This document shows positions 21,697 through 31,986 of a DNA stretch of 64,000 nt, piece after piece (the stretch's first letter is position 1; each line of letters starts with the position of its first letter). Both the position numbers and the translations under genes were made by a program. The stretch is from Calcarisporiella thermophila CBS 279.70 (lineage: Eukaryota > Calcarisporiellomycota). The DNA lies in assembly GCF_041956535.1 (NCBI RefSeq), contig NW_027192208.1:149036-213035 (forward strand), given 5' to 3'. The notes below the pieces were generated by a model. That model did no database searches. It had not been told where the DNA came from and was given only the letters and a program-made list of their open reading frames with translations.

Positions 21697-22977
21697 ATGC
21701 AACAACAAACAGAGCCCGAACTCTACGATCCGCCCACCGATGGCATCACCAGCATGCAGTTCAGTCCGATGGATCCCGTACTCTTAATGGTTACTTCTTG
21801 GGATAAGGTAATTCGATGAAGTTATTTTTTTATCCTCTTTCCAATGTCCATCAATGCATTTTTTTTTTTTTTACTGGTAGATGGTGAGATTATACGATGT
21901 ACAATCCAATCAGCTACGCGCACGATACGATCACGCTGGAGCCGTGCTGGATGGCTGCTTTTCTGCAGATGGAATTAATGTATTTAGCGGAGGGATTGAC
22001 AAGCGCGTTCGTATGTTTGATGTCACCGTGGTGCGAGAGTCAAAGTCCCTGGGAGCCCACGATGAAGCGGTGCGATGCGTAAACTATTGCGACGAAACAA
22101 GTATTAGATTGCTTACCATGTTTGCGTACTGACCATTCACTCACTACTCCTTCTTTTTGCTGTTAACAGATCAGGTAGTGAGTGGATCTTGGGACAAGAC
22201 GCTTAAATTTTGGGACCCCCGCTCCCAACAAGCATTGGTTGGAACATACCCGCAGCCTGAAAAAATCTTCTCTATGGATATTGTCGGCAATAAACTAGTG
22301 GTGGCTATGGCTCAGCGAATTGTTCACATTTTCGACGTGCGCAACATGGATGAGCCATTGCAGCGAAGAGAGAGCTCGCTTAAATTCCAGACACGCTGCG
22401 TGCGGTGTATGCCAAACGGCGAAGGTATGAACGCCACGCGGTGAGGTGTTTAGGGTAGTTGGCTGACGCAATGTCTTTTTTTTGTGATCCGTAGGGTATG
22501 CAAGCAGTTCTATTGAAGGACGTGTGGCGGTAGAGTTCTTCGATAACTCCCCAGAATCACAGTCCCGCAAATATGCGTTCAAATGTCACCGCCAGGTGGT
22601 GGATGGAGTGGACACCGTATTTCCCGTCAATGCCCTCGCGTTCCACCCAGTGTTAGTCTCGCATCCTACTTTAACCTCCTAAACATATACTCACCTCCCA
22701 CTCTTTTGCTTCTGTTGATAGCCACGGTACCTTTGCTTCGGGTGGCGCTGATGGGGTTGTTAATCTCTGGGACGGTTTCAACAAAAAGCGATTGAGACAG
22801 TATCCTCGCTACCCGACCTCGATCGCATCTCTCGCCTTCAGCCCTGATGGGCGCATTTTAGCCATTGCGAGCAGTTACACATTTGAAGAGGGCGAGAAAG
22901 ATACGCCGCCGGATTCTGTGTTTATAAGATGGTTGGGAGAGAATGAGGGGAAGCCCAGGACCTCTTCTACCCAGTGA
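21697..22977 (+). CDS. BUB3: BUB3, spindle checkpoint WD40 protein
   Basis: The ATG at 21697 gives [13 protein letters not shown], then [20 protein letters not shown], the standard opening of Bub3. Several short introns separate the blades: [89 protein letters not shown]. The penultimate segment, [20 protein letters not shown], is a hallmark of Bub3/Rae1, and [10 protein letters not shown] favours Bub3. The tail [20 protein letters not shown] is the last blade. Bub3 binds phosphorylated MELT motifs at kinetochores and recruits Bub1 and BubR1/Mad3. Expected length is about 330-340 residues, which fits. Confidence 0.95.
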
Positions 22978-23347
22978 TAATATAATCCTCTGCTGTTTTT
23001 ATGCATGTTTTTTTTTCCCTCTATTATATTAATATTCTGTAAGAAATTTTCTATTGTCTTCTGCATTGACTCGATTTCTATTTTCATGTGCTGTTTTCTT
23101 TTTTTTTTTTTTAGCTTTCTGGTAGAATCTGGGAACACTTCCTTTTGAAAATTCGAACAAGAGAATCCGCTTTGCTTGCATGGTGCTTCACCAGTCTATT
23201 CTCTGGTACTGAATTGGATCTGGTTGTGACTGGCATTTTGTTTACTCTTTGAAAAGAACAGTCCCAATTTTCGGCCACCTACTGTACTTGGGCGAGAGAA
23301 AGAGGGGAGATCGTTGAATCACTATTTTCCTTCATTGCACAGACACC
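22978..23347. other. Intergenic between BUB3 and RCL1
   Basis: 370 bp of 3' flank (T-rich) and RCL1 promoter. No gene seen. Confidence 0.7.
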
Positions 23348-24593
23348 ATGTCCTCGAAAATATTACGCTTTGAGGGCTACAACTACTTTCGGCAACGGCT
23401 TATACTCGCGACACTCAGCGGCCGCATCGTGAGAATAGACAAGATACGCTCAGACGACGACAATCCAGGTTTGAATGGTAAAGTGCTAGCTTGCGTGTTA
23501 TTGTAATGAATGATAATGATCTAATGAGGATGAGGATTGGGCTTACTCTAGAACATGAGGCAAGCTTTTTGCGGCTGATCGAGAAAGTTACCAATGGATC
23601 TACAATTGAAATCAGTTATACAGGTATGTACGCGGCAACCTCCTCCCCCCCCCCCCCTTCCAGTGGATCCTATTTCGAACTCACCCATTTTTTTGTGATT
23701 TCTGTTTTTCCTCCTTGTCAGGTACAACGGTGGTGTATAAACCGGGAATCATAGCAGGAGGAAAAATTACGCATGACTGCGGGACATCGCGTGCCATTGG
23801 CTATTTCCTTGAGCCTCTCATTGTACTTGCCCCCTTCTCCAAAATGCCCTTCGTCCTTACTCTCACCGGCATCACCAACGATAACACCGATATCTCCGTC
23901 GATACCATCCGTACCGTGCTCCTTCCCCAACTAAAACTATTCGGCGTGGAGGATGGGCTCGAGCTGCGCATCACAAAGCGCGGGGCGCCCCCACTAGGAG
24001 GCGGCGAGGTTCGGTTTGTCTGCCCCATCACCAAGGCATTTCGTCCCACCCAGTTCACGGACCCGGGGCGCATCAAGCGCATCCGAGGCATCGCCAGCTC
24101 GACGCGTGTCTCTCCCCAGACCGCCAATCGTGTCGTCGAGTCAGCCCGCGCCCTGCTCAACCGCTACATCCCCGACGTCTACATCTTCACCGATGTCTAT
24201 CGGGGGGCCGAGTCCGGCAAATCGCCCGGGTTTGCCCTGTCGCTGGTGGCCGAGTCCACGACGGGGGCCCTCTATTGCTCCGAGACCGCGGCAGAAGCGG
24301 GCGAGACGCCGGAAGAGGTGGGCGACCGCGGGGCAAGAATGTTGCTCAGCGAGATACGGAGGGGGGGATGTGTCTCGGGGCTGGCCCAGTGGCTTGTGGT
24401 GGTGGGGATGGTGCTGGGGCCCGAGGATGTGAGCCGCGTGCGCTTCGGCCCCTTAACCCCCTTCACCATCCAGGTCCTGCGCGACCTTCGTGAATTCTTT
24501 GGCACCTCCTTCAAAGTCCGGCAGGAAGGCGACAGCTACGTGCTGGTGTGTGTAGGCACGGGCTACATCAACGTCAGCAAGAAGACGACATAA
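23348..24593 (+). CDS. RCL1: RCL1, RNA 3'-terminal phosphate cyclase-like protein (18S rRNA processing)
   Basis: The ATG at 23348 gives MSSKILRFEGYNYFRQRLIL, the typical opening of Rcl1. Introns follow GLN and EISYTG. The body shows TTVVYKPGIIAGGKITHDCG, RAIGYFLEPLIVLAPF, ITNDNTDISVDTIRTVLLP, RGAPPLGGGEVRFVCP, SPGFALSLVAESTTGALYCS and, near the end, LGPEDVSRVRFGPLTPFTIQ. Rcl1 lacks cyclase activity and acts in the U3 small-subunit processome with Bms1, needed for cleavage at site A2 in the nucleolus. The C-terminus ends VCVGTGYINVSKKTT. The GC-rich last exon is open in other frames, but only this one is conserved. Confidence 0.96.
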
Positions 24594-24970
24594 GGCGGTT
24601 CGCGTGTATGTGTGTGTCAATTTTTTTCCCCCCTTTTCATTCTTATTTGTAAATGTATATTTGATTAATAAACTTTTCCCGAGATGCAAGTTCCACATGC
24701 ACCCTCCCCCCCATCACCTACCTTCTAGTTTAGCAAGAAAGGCGCCAAATACCTCAGGGATACCCATTTTTGTTTATGATTTTAGACCTTAATTTTACTA
24801 TAAAAAATGGGGGGGAAGAAACAACGGCGCAAAGCAAATAAATAAAACGTCAGCAAAGGCAGTGGATGGTGGAATCGGGTTGGATTAGATATATAACGAG
24901 TGCAACAGCAGTAACAACAATGATAATACTAGACGAAAATGAAACCACACCTTCATGCGTAATACGAATG
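24594..24970. other. Convergent intergenic
   Basis: 377 bp of AT-rich 3' flanks shared by RCL1 and the siderophore synthetase. No gene seen. Confidence 0.7.
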
Positions 24971-26927
24971 TTAAAAGGTCATGGCCCGGGTGAATCCAAG
25001 AGTTTGATTAGGCGCGCCATCTGCTTCTCTAGCCACAGCGGCAGCTTCCTGAGGTGGCAGATAGAGAATCAGGTTGGGAAAGTCCGTGTACAAATAGTCC
25101 CGATATAAGCCATCGAGCTTCATTCGCATCAGAGCTTTCCCGGGGACAAACTCGCTCTGAAGCCAGGCGCGGAAAAGCGGATGGTCGTGGGGAATCAGGG
25201 TGGTCATTTTCTCGCGCACAAGCCGCCAGCCTATGCCGTTGTAGTGCAGGTCAACCGCCCGCACGATTTGGTGCAGGTGGCATTCTATGAGGGTATGGTG
25301 GAGGAGCTTGAAGGATTCGTCGAGTGTCTTGGCTACCACGCAACTCCCCTCGAGCACCTCCATCCGCCGCCCAATACTGGCATACAATGTGTCCTGGTGC
25401 ACCTTGATTCCCCCATAGTCGCGCACAGTGAACCCGAGCAGCTCGCCAGTGGCGAGGTCAAACCGTGCCTTTGCGTTCTGTAGATGGGCCTCGAACGCAA
25501 ACCCGTTGTGGATCAGGGGGGGAAGGAAGGCGCGCAGGACAAGATCGACGTAGCGGGTCAGGAATTTGATGCGCTTTGCCTCAGTATCTAGATTCCACCG
25601 CTTGGCAAGCACACTGATGGTCTCTCCACAGGCATCGGGGTCGCGCTCCACGAGCGCAGCGCAGGGGATGATCCGTTCGCCTCGGGCATTTTGGACCCGG
25701 TCCGACGTCTCCTCGCGCAAAATGCAGCTTAGATGCTTGGCAACGTCGGAGTCCTCGTCACGCACCACCACGCTGGCCACCTCGGGCTCCACCTGCAGGG
25801 CTTCGTGGTCAAGGGTAAGACGGGGGATGATGTCGTTCGAAATGCCCGGGCCAAGAAAGGTTGTGAAGGGGGTAATAGTGCGCATGGCGGAAGACACCTT
25901 CATGCCACAGGCAAGTTTCAACGCCAACCCCTCGAGGCAATCGTCCAGGACCACGGTGCGCAGGGAAGCCTGCGCGTTCGAGCTGGCCGAAATCTCGGGA
26001 GGATACACCACCAGCCCCCGCTTGGAAAACAGATTAACTAGGTTTGGGATCTGCAGCGGATGCACCGGAATGAGCACGTGGCCCTCGGGCAGATGCACGC
26101 CTAAACGATGTTCGAGCGGGGCAACCAATTCTCGGTATTGGCCACGCATCTGCAGCTCGTTCTCAGGCATTGAGACAAACCGGATCTGAATGCGGTAGAA
26201 ATCATAAGAGGGCGAGATGGGGGCGAGCGGTGCAACTGTGTAGCGGGACTTATGCATTGGATGATGCGGGTGGCCCTCGACGATGCTCTGCTCCCACTCC
26301 ATGGTAGACGAGCTGAGAGTGGGGGCCGACTTGCGATTCTTCAGAGTATATTCTGGTGAAATAGCATTGCTAAGCTCTCGGTTCAACCATCGATTCACAT
26401 CAAAGCTACTTACCCATATGCTCTACCGAACTGTTCAGCTCTCGACACAATTCTTCCAAGACCGGTTCTTCTATGCTCAAAACTTGCGCAAATCTCCTAA
26501 AGATGGTGGTGGGATCAAGCTCCATCTGAATTGAATCGAGGTGAATTTGATCATCGTTCAGTTCTACGCAGTATATCGGGTAGGTCATATCCTTTGGGTC
26601 GAGCAGCGCCACGGTTGACAAGTCTCGACGTCCCAGGATGGATGTGGCCAGCGATGGTGGATTGGAGTGGCCAATGGGGCGCCCTGAAAGTCTCACTATA
26701 TAGCTGACATGGTCTTTTCTGATTAGACAGAATCCGAGGGCCGCTTGTGATGGCTCAGGAACAAAAGTCCCAGTTGCAAGTCCTTCATTCACCAAGCAGG
26801 TTAGTAGGCGTGAACTGGTTGCAAACTGGGCACGTTGCCTGACGGTGGAGGAATCGTATGTATGAATGGGACCATCATGATTTGTTTCGGGGGAGATCTT
26901 GAATAATGTGTCAATATTGGGCGGCAT
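24971..26927 (-). CDS. NIS siderophore synthetase (IucA/IucC family, rhizoferrin synthetase-like)
   Basis: Two exons, 26927-26414 and 26352-24971, with a 61-bp intron, give about 631 residues, a usual length for the family. The IucA/IucC domain shows EGHPHHPMHKSR (about residues 197-208, the conserved nucleotide/substrate-binding motif), HVLIPVHPLQIPNLV, KLACGMKVSSAMRTITPFTT and FLGPGISNDI. The C-terminal FhuF-like part shows LIHNGFAFEAHLQNAKARFD, TVRDYGGIKVH and HLHQIVRAVDLHYNG. These enzymes adenylate a carboxylate, usually citrate, and join it to an amine or alcohol without an NRPS. In Rhizopus an enzyme of this family makes rhizoferrin, so iron scavenging is the likely role. The start is the first ATG (MPPNIDTLFKISPET); no targeting signal is evident. 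Substrate and product cannot be settled from sequence. No siderophore transporter or biosynthetic partner lies nearby. Confidence 0.93.
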
Positions 26928-27754
26928 TGTAGAGGTGGAAAAGGCACGCGTAATTACGTGAGAATTCAAAGGGCGATGAGAGATGGATGAGGGGGATGGA
27001 ACAAACTTAGAATCGGGCGGCTCATATGAAAGCTGGAGCCTAAATATAAAAATAGGAAGAGCTGTGATTCAAACAAGCAGATTGCAAGGGGAACTACAAC
27101 AGTAACAAGAAGACCCTCGTTTCTTGGTAGCGTCTTTTATTCGCAAGATTTCGATGGAACCGTATTAGGCAATGTTTATCCCAGATTGTTTGTCAACATC
27201 TGGCGTACATTTATAGGCAGCCTAGTCTACGGATAGTGCGGATCACTGCTCTCCACGCCAAATACCAAAATCGTACGATAATCTACGATCGGGTTTATTT
27301 TCCACGTCGGTCCATCCGAACTTCAGGACAGGCTCCCTCTCCGCTCTCCAGCCAAACTACACCCAAACCTCGCCTCTAGTTGCCTCGCTCTGGCGCCTCT
27401 TCCTGGGCCGAATCGTTTGAGCTCCCGTTGAGGGACAATAGAATGTGGGGAGTCCACGCTGAGCCCAGCGATTTGGAATAGAATGCGCGCGTACTTCGGG
27501 AGCATCTGATAAATACGAAGCAATGTGTGCAGATTGGACCCCAGAGTGACAACAGGTCGTACATGTCTTGGTTTCCAATTTTGCAGTCAATTGCAGATAG
27601 CTCTTAATAGGTGCAACCAAATTGCATTCAATAGGATATTGCATATTATCATACTTAAGGTGGGGGGAAGAAGTGGGAGAGAAAGAAAATAAGTGACAAA
27701 TGGAATAATAATACACAGGATGAATGACCAGATGATGGATGAAAATAGGGGATA
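26928..27754. other. Intergenic upstream of the siderophore synthetase
   Basis: About 830 bp between the siderophore gene start and the stop of the coiled-coil gene (both minus strand). It contains HGATAR-type sequences at 27276-27281 (CGATAA) and 27507-27512 (TGATAA) that could bind GATA iron regulators. Open frames here lack features. Confidence 0.4.
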
Positions 27755-29664
27755 TCATAGTGTCTGCTCAAGCGTTACTCCTGTTTGAACGGGTATACTA
27801 GCGCGTTTCCAAGACATTCTTTTAAACACTTTCGACCACGAGCCCTCGCCTGCCGGATGGTCTGCCGCAGAGGCTACCACAGTTTGACGCCGTCGAAGCG
27901 TGCACGGGTCGCCTGCTGTACTTTCCTCGTCCTCTTTCTCGAGCAGCATGCTCTTGGGGCGATTGTCTCCCAGCTCTACGGAGCGCCGCGACCAAACATT
28001 CCCACCGCAAAAATAGTAAAATCCGCCGCCACCCGTAGGGCTAAGAGGGGTCGGTCCGGTGGCAGAAAAGAGGCGGCGCCTACGTTGCATAGAACTGGCC
28101 GCCTCTCCCTGCGCCCTGGGCTCCTCTTTCTTCTCCTCTTTGTTCTTCCCACCGTCGTTGGCGACCTCGATTTTCTTCTCCTCCACCTTCTCTGCTCGAA
28201 TGTTTTCAATGGAAGAGGGCGGGTCAATCGAGAGCAGCTCGATGAGATGCTTGTTCTCCATTATCTTCGTCAATATCTTGTTGATATAGAGAATCAGAGC
28301 CTTATTTTCGTCTTTGAAGTGGCGTATCTCATCACCCATTCCTGTGTGAAGATAAGTGCGAGGTTAGAAGTGGGGACAGAGTCATGACATCCTAACAAAA
28401 TAGGCAAAGAATTACTTTCTACAATATGGTTTGTTTCCTCCTCCTTTCGCGCCATGTCCGTCGAATCTGCCGACGCACGCTCTAGCTCCTCGGCAAGGTT
28501 GAGATTAGCATTTTCTTCCTGGACAACGGGTGATTTTTCCGGCTAATGCAAAGAAGCAAAAGAGCGTCAAAAGGCTGTCTGAAAGCATGGGGTGTGAGTT
28601 GAGAGAGCTCCCACCTGCAGCAAGGGATTCAACATGAACTCTCCGCTGATCGTGCGCTCATGCAGTAAGATTTGATATCCCTCATTTTCCTCCATTAACC
28701 TCCGGTTCACTTGCATAACCTGTGAAACTTCGTTCTCAAGAGCCGTCATTCTTAGACTTTGATTTTGCAGGCGAACCATATACTCATGGGTAACGTTTCT
28801 CTGACGGTCAAGCTCTGCCCGAAGCTCCGAGATATAGCGGTCTTGCGCACGGATCGTGGTGGAAGCAATCTTACGCTCGCGGACGAGAACAGCCTCTTCA
28901 TCCACAGCCTCGGAATTTGGAGCGGGTGAGTTGGCATCGGAGCAGCAAGGAGAGGAGGTCTCATCTATGAGGATAAAAAAGAAAAACGAATACAGGGGAA
29001 TCAGGGTAAGAAGCGCTTGCGCTTCTCCATTTTGCTTTCCAATCCCAATGATTCCCAATCCCCTTCTTACCAGAAGAGTCAGAGCTGCCCCGTCTTCTAT
29101 CAGTATGCTCATTCCCTCCCGCTTGCTCCCGTCGTAGTCGCTGAATCCTCTCCTTTAGCTCTGCTTCACGCTTTTGCCAAGCCACCTTCTCTTCCTCAAA
29201 ATACCCTACCTCCTTTGCAATTTTTCTCTCTAAATCCCGCTTGCTTCGGAGGAGGGTTTGGTTTTCGCGCCGTAGGGTAGATACATCCTGCTCCTGTGCA
29301 AAGAGCTGGTTTTCGAGTCGTGTGTGTGAGTCGCGTGCTTCCTGAGCCTCGCGTTGGGAGGCAGTGTATTTCTGAAGAGATACAAGCGGGTTGGATCATG
29401 GGTGGATAAAATTGGGTTGGTTGAAGAGAGGTTACCTTGCGAAAGTAGGCATTCTCAAGTGAGAGCTGCTTGTTTGATTCTCTAAGCTGTTCCAGCTGAG
29501 CGAGGAGCTGACGCGTTTTGCAGTTAGAAGAAAAAAAGAAATGAATTCGCATGCACGAAATTGGAAGAAGAAAGGGAATGAGAGCATACAGAGTAGTTCT
29601 TCTCGTATATCCCGCTCAGCTCTTTGCGAAAGCACTCGGGCGTATCCACTGCTTGTGCTGCCAT
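27755..29664 (-). CDS. Coiled-coil protein of unknown function
   Basis: Six exons can be placed with matching phases: 29664-29590, 29507-29436, 29371-29071, 28964-28615, 28542-28416 and 28341-27755, about 503 residues. From residue ~15 to ~200 it is mostly coiled coil (LLAQLEQLRESNKQLSLENA, VSTLRRENQTLLRSKRDLER, KEVGYFEEEKVAWQKREAEL), broken by an acidic linker. A second coiled block contains MEENEGYQILLHERTISGEF, which I associate with a conserved fungal family I cannot name. A third helix is KALILYINKILTKIMENKHL. The C-terminal ~130 residues are basic and Ser-rich, with KVFKRMSWKRASIPV. No motor, membrane segment or catalytic domain. A scaffold at the spindle pole, septum or cell cortex is possible but unproven. 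Confidence 0.8.
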
Positions 29665-30244
29665 AGAACCTCTCAGACTTTTGAATTCATAAGAATGGAA
29701 AGCAAAAAGGTGAGCCAGATTTGTGACTAGTTTTTGCCGTTTTTGATTTCTGGTTCCGACTAAGGGGGATTTGGAATGTAATGGGATTGGAAGATATGGA
29801 GAATGAGACTAGCGAGAGCTGCCTAATGAAAGCAGATGAGGTCATAGCAGGCCGGAATAGCAAAATGAGGGTGGAAGTCCATTTTTTATTTCAGGCCATC
29901 TCTATTATTTTCCTAGAACATGCTTGTGGAATCTAGTAATGGATTGTTTGCCTGCCTAGAGAAAATCGTGTTTATCATGGAATATTCGGCTCTTTAGCCA
30001 CGCTGAACCGAATCAAAAGGGATGCCAAGTAAATACCTTTTGATACACGGCGTAAAAATGCTGACGAAATATCGAAAGCCTGGGAGAATATGCATATTTC
30101 ACACTACTTTTTCGTCAGAACGATTTTGTGACAAAGTGCAGTCACAGAAGCCACGGTATTTCAGTGTAGCGGCGGCGTCTCTTTTTTTTTTTACTCACGA
30201 TTTGACTGCTTCACCCTATTACATTCTCGGAAGTATTTCAAACC
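29665..30244. other. Divergent promoter region
   Basis: 580 bp between the coiled-coil gene and the isoaspartate methyltransferase. No coding frame with features; it should contain both promoters. Confidence 0.6.
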
Positions 30245-31209
30245 ATGATGGCCTGGCGTTGCTCTGGAGCCTCCAATCGGGACCTCGTCCAAAATCTAGC
30301 GCTTGCCAAAATCATTACCAATCCTCGCGTCGAGCAGGCCATGCTTGCCACCGACCGAAGGCATTATGCGCGTAGTCAACCATATCAAGATTCGCCTCAA
30401 GGGATTGGCTATGGCGCGACTATTTCAGCACCACACATGCACGCTCATGCTCTCGATCAACTGGAGCCTTATCTCCAACCAGGCATGCGAGCTCTGGACG
30501 TTGGCAGCGGATCCGGATATTTGACAAGCTGCATGGCAGAAATGGTAGTTGAAGCTATATCCATTTTGCGGAGCCCCGCATTCGTTTAGTCTGTTTTTTA
30601 TTTCCTCGAAAGTAACCTTTTTGTGCTATCTATATTGATGTTTAGGTGGGAAAGGAGGGAAAGGTAGTGGGGATTGAACACATTCCCGAGCTGGTCGATC
30701 TATCAACAGAAAATGTTCGGAAGGCCCGCCCAGAATTTCTGGACGAGGGTCGTGTGGAGTTTGTTGTGGGTGACGGCCGCAAAGGGTATCCAAAAGAAGC
30801 TCCTTATGACTGCATGTAAGCGCTTTGATTTTGACCATTTGAGCTTGCCAAAATTTCCCAATGTGTATCGACTAGACACGTTGGCGCGGCTGCCCATGAG
30901 ACGCCCAAAGATTTGATTGAACAGCTCAAAGCTCCTGGGCGGTAAGCATAGTGGCTGAATAAAATGAAAACCGACGCTGACATTGCATTTTTCTGCCGAC
31001 AGGATGTTCATTCCTGTGGGGGCCTCACTAGGGCAGTCGATCTATCTTGTCGATAAAGACAGAGATGGCAAGGTGACGAAAAAGGAGTTGATGGGTGTCA
31101 TGGTGAGGATACATGCCTGTTTTCCGGCGAAAACGAATGGATATTAACTCAATAACTTGACTAGTACGTCCCCTTGACGGATCCGGACAAACAGCGTGAG
31201 GGGTGGTGA
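30245..31209 (+). CDS. PCMT1: Protein-L-isoaspartate O-methyltransferase
   Basis: The ATG at 30245 (or the next one, three bases on) gives [18 protein letters not shown], the opening of eukaryotic PCMT. Next come [40 protein letters not shown] with the conserved AdoMet/substrate segment, and motif [20 protein letters not shown]. After introns come [16 protein letters not shown], then [39 protein letters not shown] and a short last exon [14 protein letters not shown]. The enzyme methylates L-isoaspartyl residues in aged proteins and so starts their repair in the cytosol. Length is about 230-240 residues, as usual. The gene is present in most eukaryotes but lost in budding yeast, in line with a non-Saccharomyces fungus. 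Confidence 0.95.
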
Positions 31210-31466
31210 CTAGAGCGTGCGTCTCACGATCGGAGCGATTTTTTATTTTGTTGCTTGACTTTTCTTATTGTTTGGTTCACTCAAGTTTTGGTCTCTGTCA
31301 ATTAAGGGGATATAATGCCGGTAGTTAATTATCATAGTAGTATGTTTTTTAATTGAATGTAAAAAAAAAAATAAGTAACCAAAATACAAAAATGAAAAGG
31401 AGAGAGAGAGGGCAATGAAGAGATAAGCGTCGTGTCTAATGGTTGCAGTGTATGGCCCCAACGGTC

Positions 31467-31832
31467 CTAACGGGCCTCGAATTGCACCACTATCAAGGAC
31501 CAGAATTAAAGCATTCATATGGCAATGATTAAAGAGTCCGGGCTTACTTCTCTTGGTGCGTTTTTTATACATGACACGATGCCCACATTCGTTGCATCGG
31601 ATAGGCTCCCGCGGTTTGATCTGGTTCTCAGCACCGCAATCTAGTGATGATAATTTATAAGCCAATCCATTCTCTCAAGATCCATCTCAAAATCCATTGA
31701 AGGGAAGTGATCCATCGCGATGATCTCACCTGCGCACAAGTATGCCATCTGCACCGGTTGCCGCTGACCTTGTAGACCGAGGCCGGGCGCCTGAGAGCCT
31801 GTGAGGCCGCTGGAGGGTGTGTATTGCTCCAT
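31467..31832 (-). CDS. RPB12: RNA polymerase subunit RPB12 (RPABC4), shared by Pol I, II and III
   Basis: Three exons: the first from the ATG at 31832 to about 31730 ([14 protein letters not shown].. to MAYLCA), the second [20 protein letters not shown] with [11 protein letters not shown], and a last tiny exon encoding MVQFEAR before the stop at 31467. The zinc-binding cysteines are C-x2-C (YLCADC) and C-x2-C (RCNEC), and the ending KKRTKRMVQFEAR is almost invariant in eukaryotes. The protein is about 73 residues. The last exon is only 22 nt (A|TG GTG CAA TTC..), so a simple open-frame search would miss the end. It is divergent from PRPF4, with 154 bp between the start codons. Confidence 0.95.
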
Positions 31833-31986
31833 ATCTAATCTTTGTTGTGTAGAAAATGAAAAAAGGCCGAAAGGAAACTGTGACTTTGTGTACTCTGGAG
31901 AGAATGGACCAAATCCCAGCCACAATCTGAATTAGACAGCAAGAAACCCAAGAGCGCTATTCTTCACGAAATATAGTTGGGTGGCC
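31833..31986. promoter_or_regulatory. Compact bidirectional promoter of RPB12 and PRPF4
   Basis: Only 154 bp separate the two start codons, which face away from each other, so both promoters and both leaders must lie here. I see no clear TATA box. Confidence 0.6.
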
